Source: Bin87 sp026710825 (GTDB taxonomy: Bacteria > Chloroflexota > Dehalococcoidia > Lucifugimonadales > UBA3495). From it: a stretch of 64,000 bases of DNA. The translations under genes were made by a program, and so were the position numbers. The stretch is taken from contig OZ247427.1 of NCBI GenBank assembly GCA_965232815.1, forward strand, positions 1,550,001 through 1,614,000. The letters are read 5' to 3'. Under the pieces are notes generated by a model. That model searched no databases, was not told the origin of the DNA, and worked only from the letters and a program-made list of their open reading frames with translations. Positions 62,001-64,000 of this stretch are shown here, piece by piece. Every line of letters starts with the position of its first letter. The stretch's first letter is position 1.

Positions 62001-64000
62001 CCGACCTGAACTCCGGCGGTTCGTTCACGTCGGTGACGGTGATCGTTACGGCAAACGAGCCCGTGTTCCGGCCGTCGTAGGGCTGGATGATGACCTCGTA
62101 GACGTTGTCCCGGTTGGAGTCGGCGGGCCGCTCGTAGTCGGGCGGCGAGCGGAAGTACAGGGTGCCGCCCTGGGTGATGAAGAAGTCGCCGCCGTCGGGG
62201 CCGCCCACGCTCCAGCGGGTCACGTACAACCCCTCCGGGTCGCGCGCGCTGTAGGCCGCGCCCGACAGGCTGCCGTTTTCGGGGATGGTGAAGCTGGCCG
62301 TGCCCGAAACCACCGGCCCCTCGTTCACGTCGGTCACGGTAACGGCGACCGTTAGCGAGGCGGTGTGGGTCCCGTCGCCGGCCCGCACGGTCACGTGGTA
62401 GACATGCTCCTGTGCCAGGGCGGCCCGGGCCTCGAAGTCCGGCGGGTCGCTCTCGCTGAACGACAATTCCCCGCGGTCGTTGATGGCAAAGAAGCGCGCG
62501 TCCACGCCGGCCACCGACCACGCGATGGTTGCCCCCTCCGGATCGGTGGCCCGGTAGGCGTACAGGCGGGTCGTCCGGTTCTCGGGATGCGTCATGGTCG
62601 TGGCCGAACTGCTGGTGGTGGTGATGGTGGGCGGCTCGTTGACCGGCGTTACCGTCACCGTGACGTCGAATGAACCGTAGTAGCGCCCGTCGTAGGGCCG
62701 CACCTGTAGCTGGTAGATGTTGTCCCGGTTGGAATCGGCGGGCCGCTCGTAGTCGGGCAGGTTGCGGAATGTCAGGACGCCGGACTCGTCGATCTGGAAG
62801 TCGCCTCCGTCGGTGCCGCCGACGGACCAGCGGGTGACTGTCCCGCCCTCGGGGTCAAAGGCCGTGTAGGACGCGTTGGTCAGGTCCTGGTTTTCGGCTA
62901 CGGTGTAGGACGATCGGCCGCTGGTAACCTCCGGCCCCTCGTTCACTGCGGTGACGGTTATGGTGACGGGAAGGGAGGCCTGGTTGCCGCCGTCGTCGGT
63001 GGCCTCGATGGTCGCGTCGTAGACGTTGTCCTGGCCCGAGTCGCCGGGCTGCTCGTAGTCGGGTGGGCTGCTATCGTCAAATGAAAACTCCCCGCGCTCG
63101 TTGATGGCGAAGAAACGTTCGTCCACACCGCCCACGGACCACGTGATGGTCGCGCTCCCCTCGGGGTCGCTGGCGCGGTAGGTGTAGAGACGAGTGGTGC
63201 GGTTTTCGGGCTGGCGCAGCGTGGTCGCCGACGTGCTGGTGGTTGTGATGGTCGGCGGCTCGTTGACCGGCGTTACCGTCACCGTAACGTCATACGAATC
63301 GTAGTACCTGCCGTCCGTTGCCTGCACCGCAAAGTTGTAGACGTTGTCCCGGTTGGAGTCGGCGGGACGCTCATGGTCGGGCGTGGCGCGGAAGGTCAAC
63401 TCGCCCTGCTCGCCGATGGTGAAATCCCCGCCGTCCGTGCCGGTGAGTCGCCACGCGGGATCCACGGTCAGATCGCCGACACCCGTGGCAGCATACGTCG
63501 CAAGCGTGCCGTCAAGGTTCTCCGCCCGGCCGAGTGTGGACGGACCCGTGATCTCGGTAACGTCCTCGACGGTTATGGTGATGTGATGGGAGCCGTAGTA
63601 CCGGCCGTCATAGGGCCGGATCTCCACCTCGTAGGTGTTGTTGCGGTCGGAGTCGTCCGGCCGCTCGTGGTCGGGAGTGTTCCGGAAGGTGATCTGGCCC
63701 TGATTGGTGACGGAGTCATGGGTGATGGTGAAATCGCCGCTGTCCCGGCCGCCCAGGCTCCAGCGGGTTACGCTGCCGCCCTCCGGGTCGGAGGCGGTGA
63801 AGCTGGCGCCCGACCAGGTCCGGTTCTCCTGGGCCGTGAAACTGCTGCCGCCGCTGGTCACCTCGGGCCCCTCGTTCACGTCGGTTACGGTGATGGTGAA
63901 CGAGAGCCGGTCGACGTGGCCGTCCTCGTCGGTGACGATCACCGTCAGTTGGTAGTCGTTCTGCCGGTCCGAGTCCACCGGAGCCTCAAAGTCAGGCCGA
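56026..64000 (-). CDS. Giant cadherin-like repeat surface protein (N-terminus outside window)
   Basis: The frame is open for about 2,658 residues and continues past 64000. It is built of about 25 complete cadherin-like repeats of about 100 residues, each with a start like ENRTTRLYTYRATDPEG, a middle WSVGGADGDHFAI, PADSNRDNVYEV, and an end VTVTVTDVNEGP. Acidic motifs (DPEG, DxNRDN, DxNE) suit calcium binding. Two repeat types tend to alternate: one has LYTYRATDPEG and ATDxxGN, the other ARDPEG-RWSxGGxDGGDF and DGRYYGS. It ends plainly in VTITVVNLTD, with no LPXTG, beta-barrel or autotransporter end. It is likely secreted and adhesive. Its stop lies 140 bases beyond the att-like repeat. Confidence 0.9.
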   Translation of the reverse strand, partial: RPDFEAPVDSDRQNDYQLTVIVTDEDGHVDRLSFTITVTDVNEGPEVTSGGSSFTAQENRTWSGASFTASDPEGGSVTRWSLGGRDSGDFTITHDSVTNQGQITFRNTPDHERPDDSDRNNTYEVEIRPYDGRYYGSHHITITVEDVTEITGPSTLGRAENLDGTLATYAATGVGDLTVDPAWRLTGTDGGDFTIGEQGELTFRATPDHERPADSNRDNVYNFAVQATDGRYYDSYDVTVTVTPVNEPPTITTTSTSATTLRQPENRTTRLYTYRASDPEGSATITWSVGGVDERFFAINERGEFSFDDSSPPDYEQPGDSGQDNVYDATIEATDDGGNQASLPVTITVTAVNEGPEVTSGRSSYTVAENQDLTNASYTAFDPEGGTVTRWSVGGTDGGDFQIDESGVLTFRNLPDYERPADSNRDNIYQLQVRPYDGRYYGSFDVTVTVTPVNEPPTITTTSSSATTMTHPENRTTRLYAYRATDPEGATIAWSVAGVDARFFAINDRGELSFSESDPPDFEARAALAQEHVYHVTVRAGDGTHTASLTVAVTVTDVNEGPVVSGTASFTIPENGSLSGAAYSARDPEGLYVTRWSVGGPDGGDFFITQGGTLYFRSPPDYERPADSNRDNVYEVIIQPYDGRNTGSFAVTITVTDVNEPPEFRSGSRASFTQPENRTTRLYTYSATDPEGGTVTWSVGGADGDHFAIDERGQFSFDPNSPPDFDAPGDLGGNNTYNVNIQATDPESNTGRLPVTVIVTEVNEGPVITLQGAAPGSVRENHPTTQALARYTASDPERPTVSITQWSASGPDGGDFVMNALGELRFRLSPDYERPADSNRDNVYEVTIRASDGRNTGTMEEAQVVTVTDVNEPPTITTTSRVAFTQPENRNTVLYTFRATDPEGGTVSWTPTGTDGRLFTIDEQGRFSFTNPPDFESPSDAGRDNVYDVTIEARDPESNAASLLVTVTVTNHNEGVQPTISTRRPPTTYQENRTTTVYTFRASDPQRGVIAWSLTGPDAGDFSISDSGTLTFNSPPDFENPADANRDNTYELTVVATDAEGYTDRVSFTITVTNHNEGVEPTISTRRPPTTYQENRTTTVYTFSASDPQRQTITWSLDGADRSAFTITADTSGRGVLAFVSPPDFENPADSNRDNAYELVVTATDSDGNRDRLDFTITVTDVNEAPSISLVGTATTTVPENYADTRVLARYTASDPENPGSAIHRWSTTGRDAGDFVVSALGELRFRASPDYERPADSNRDNVYEVAVRASDGRSYGMLAETLLVTVTNVNEPPVITTRSRTEFTLRENSTSTIYTYRATDQDADDRIRWSVEGADGDDFAIHDGMLTFRLLPDLEVPADSNRDNVYEAVVVITDNGGLRDTVDAVITITDQSEGPLIAGTTSFTVVENYDITQALGAYTATDAKDGRRVYPQWSLTGRDGGDFVIDRYSGVLSFRNTPDYDRPADSDRDNVYEVTIRGHDSRAYGYLNVVVTVTNINEGAPVVTGSAARTVRENTTSTIYTYRATDPDLGDTIAWSTGGDDGSHFVITRNSSGQGLLAFAVPPDFENPADLNRDNVYNLEVVATDGAGLRGVLAVAVTVTALNEGPAVSGTAAFTVNENRDLSDNQAGSSATYTARDPEAIGGNTTTITWSVSGRDGGDFIIDRATGALTFRYLPNYERPADYNRDNVYELIVRAYDGSNYGTFDVTVTVLPVNEGPEITGSDTFTYRENGAAALHTYRATDPEDDSFTWQLGGLDAGDFAITTDSSGRGVLNFASPPNFDVPAGSGAHGNEYLVTVQARDDEGNIGELPVTVTVTDLNEGAFVSGQQTIAVQENHDPTLVLATYSATDPEGQPITRWSLSGSDGGDFLISENGDLTFRNTPDYDRPADSNRDNEYRITVRAYDGRTYGNLDVVITVSNINEHDPVISSGSRTSFSYREETTSVLYTYRATDGDKDDVIAWSTSETDGNLFEFNDRNGLVFREPPDYENPADSGGDNVYDLTVVATDTGRRSASLDVTVTVTAVDEGPEISGATNYTVLEGQELNGATFTATDPEDPAIVVSNWRTSGTDGGDFTITQDGALSFRNTPDYDRPADSNRDNVYLVTIQVSDGRYYGSLEVTVTVTDQNESTPVVSGSETLSIRENTASTLYTYRVSDADLGATITWSVQGTDGGDFDIDSDGQLTFRNPPDHERPADSNSDNVYEITVVASDGTNEGVLAVTITVTAVNEGPEISGRDAITVFENNTAILATYTGADPEDTSADITRWGTSGRDGGDFTITEGGNLSFRNPPNHERPADSNRDNVYELTIRASDGAVYGYYDVIVTVQPVDEAPEFRSGSRESFTYRENATSTLYTYRATDPEGADVAWSVSGADAGYFAISDAGVLAFIAPPNFENPARFDGTDHDNEYEVSVVATDQSGHAANLPVIITVTDVNEGPEITGCTETELDTVQAVEFEDCDEITVPENHNEPLYTYTARDPEIPDLEITRWITSGRDGGDFTITEDGELSFRYPPDSERPADYDRDGIYEVTVRASDGRYYGAFDVIVTVEAVDEAPEFHSSSRDAFVYRENGTAALHTYRATDPEGGDVTWGLSGQDGLDFEISEDGVLKFLNAPDYERPADSNRDNIYEVTVEATDENSNTRQLEVTITVVNLTD

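Noticed and set aside
59971..62355. A 794-residue plus-strand ORF within the cadherin-like region
   Set aside because: It is an antisense shadow of the regular repeats; its composition (Val/Gly/Arg-rich) mirrors the sense repeat codons and has no family.
1..64000. CRISPR arrays
   Set aside because: No regularly spaced direct repeats with unique spacers were seen; the only regular repeats are the cadherin coding repeats and the five EPDLS units.

Overview
This is a bacterial chromosomal window with high GC content (I estimate roughly 60-65% by eye). The mix of genes suggests a Chloroflexota-type genome, possibly Dehalococcoidia or SAR202-like. It includes an LLM-class flavin oxidoreductase, a CaiB/BaiF CoA-transferase, an HpaB-type monooxygenase with a VOC protein, a GlcG-like protein, an arylsulfotransferase, a DUF3179 lipoprotein, a surface protein of cadherin-like repeats and GGGGCG-type palindromic intergenic repeats. 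No rRNA or marker gene here settles the taxonomy, so this is an inference.

Layout. 1-1.7 kb: the tail of an unknown gene, degenerate sequence and a small membrane protein. 1.7-7.3 kb: an SDR oxidoreductase, exonuclease III and an aromatic-degradation-like group (HpaB-type monooxygenase, cupin, alpha/beta hydrolase, VOC dioxygenase). 7.5-8.0 kb: an IS3 remnant and tRNA-Ser(GGA) with its terminator. 8.2-11.7 kb: a compact phosphonate-type ABC transporter operon (binding protein, ATPase, two permeases). 11.9-20.1 kb: a PaREP1-like protein, a DUF3179 lipoprotein read through an in-frame UGA, DUF3800, ribosomal protein L25, a cobalamin adenosyltransferase, hisH and hisA separated by two small genes, an LLM oxidoreductase and a DUF6516-type toxin-antitoxin pair. 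20.2-36.2 kb: an accessory zone with phage-type pieces (HTH/small-terminase-like protein, methyltransferase-HNH fusion with a frameshift, large terminase, portal) mixed with HEPN, YdeI, HAD, ATP-grasp, NHL and NYN proteins and a Na/Pi cotransporter.

36.5-55.9 kb: tRNA-Gly(CCC) at 36549-36623 has the last 20 bases of its gene repeated exactly at 55865-55884, next to a C-terminally truncated tyrosine integrase with a divergent excisionase-like gene and a replication-relaxation-like gene. I read the interval as a decayed tRNA-integrated island of about 19.3 kb. It carries CoA-transferase, GlcG-like, arylsulfotransferase, groES-groEL, transglutaminase and Phd-VapC genes among many pseudogenes (ABC binding protein, resolvase, MetE-like, IS1182, nucleotidyltransferase, HsdR, YgjP). 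56.0-64.0 kb: the 3' part of a giant cadherin-like repeat gene that runs off the window.

The most notable observation is the DUF3179 protein. Its UGA codon replaces the first cysteine of the expected CxxC motif, the frame is intact on both sides, and a hairpin sits at bacterial-SECIS distance downstream. This makes it a strong candidate selenoprotein with a UxxC redox motif.
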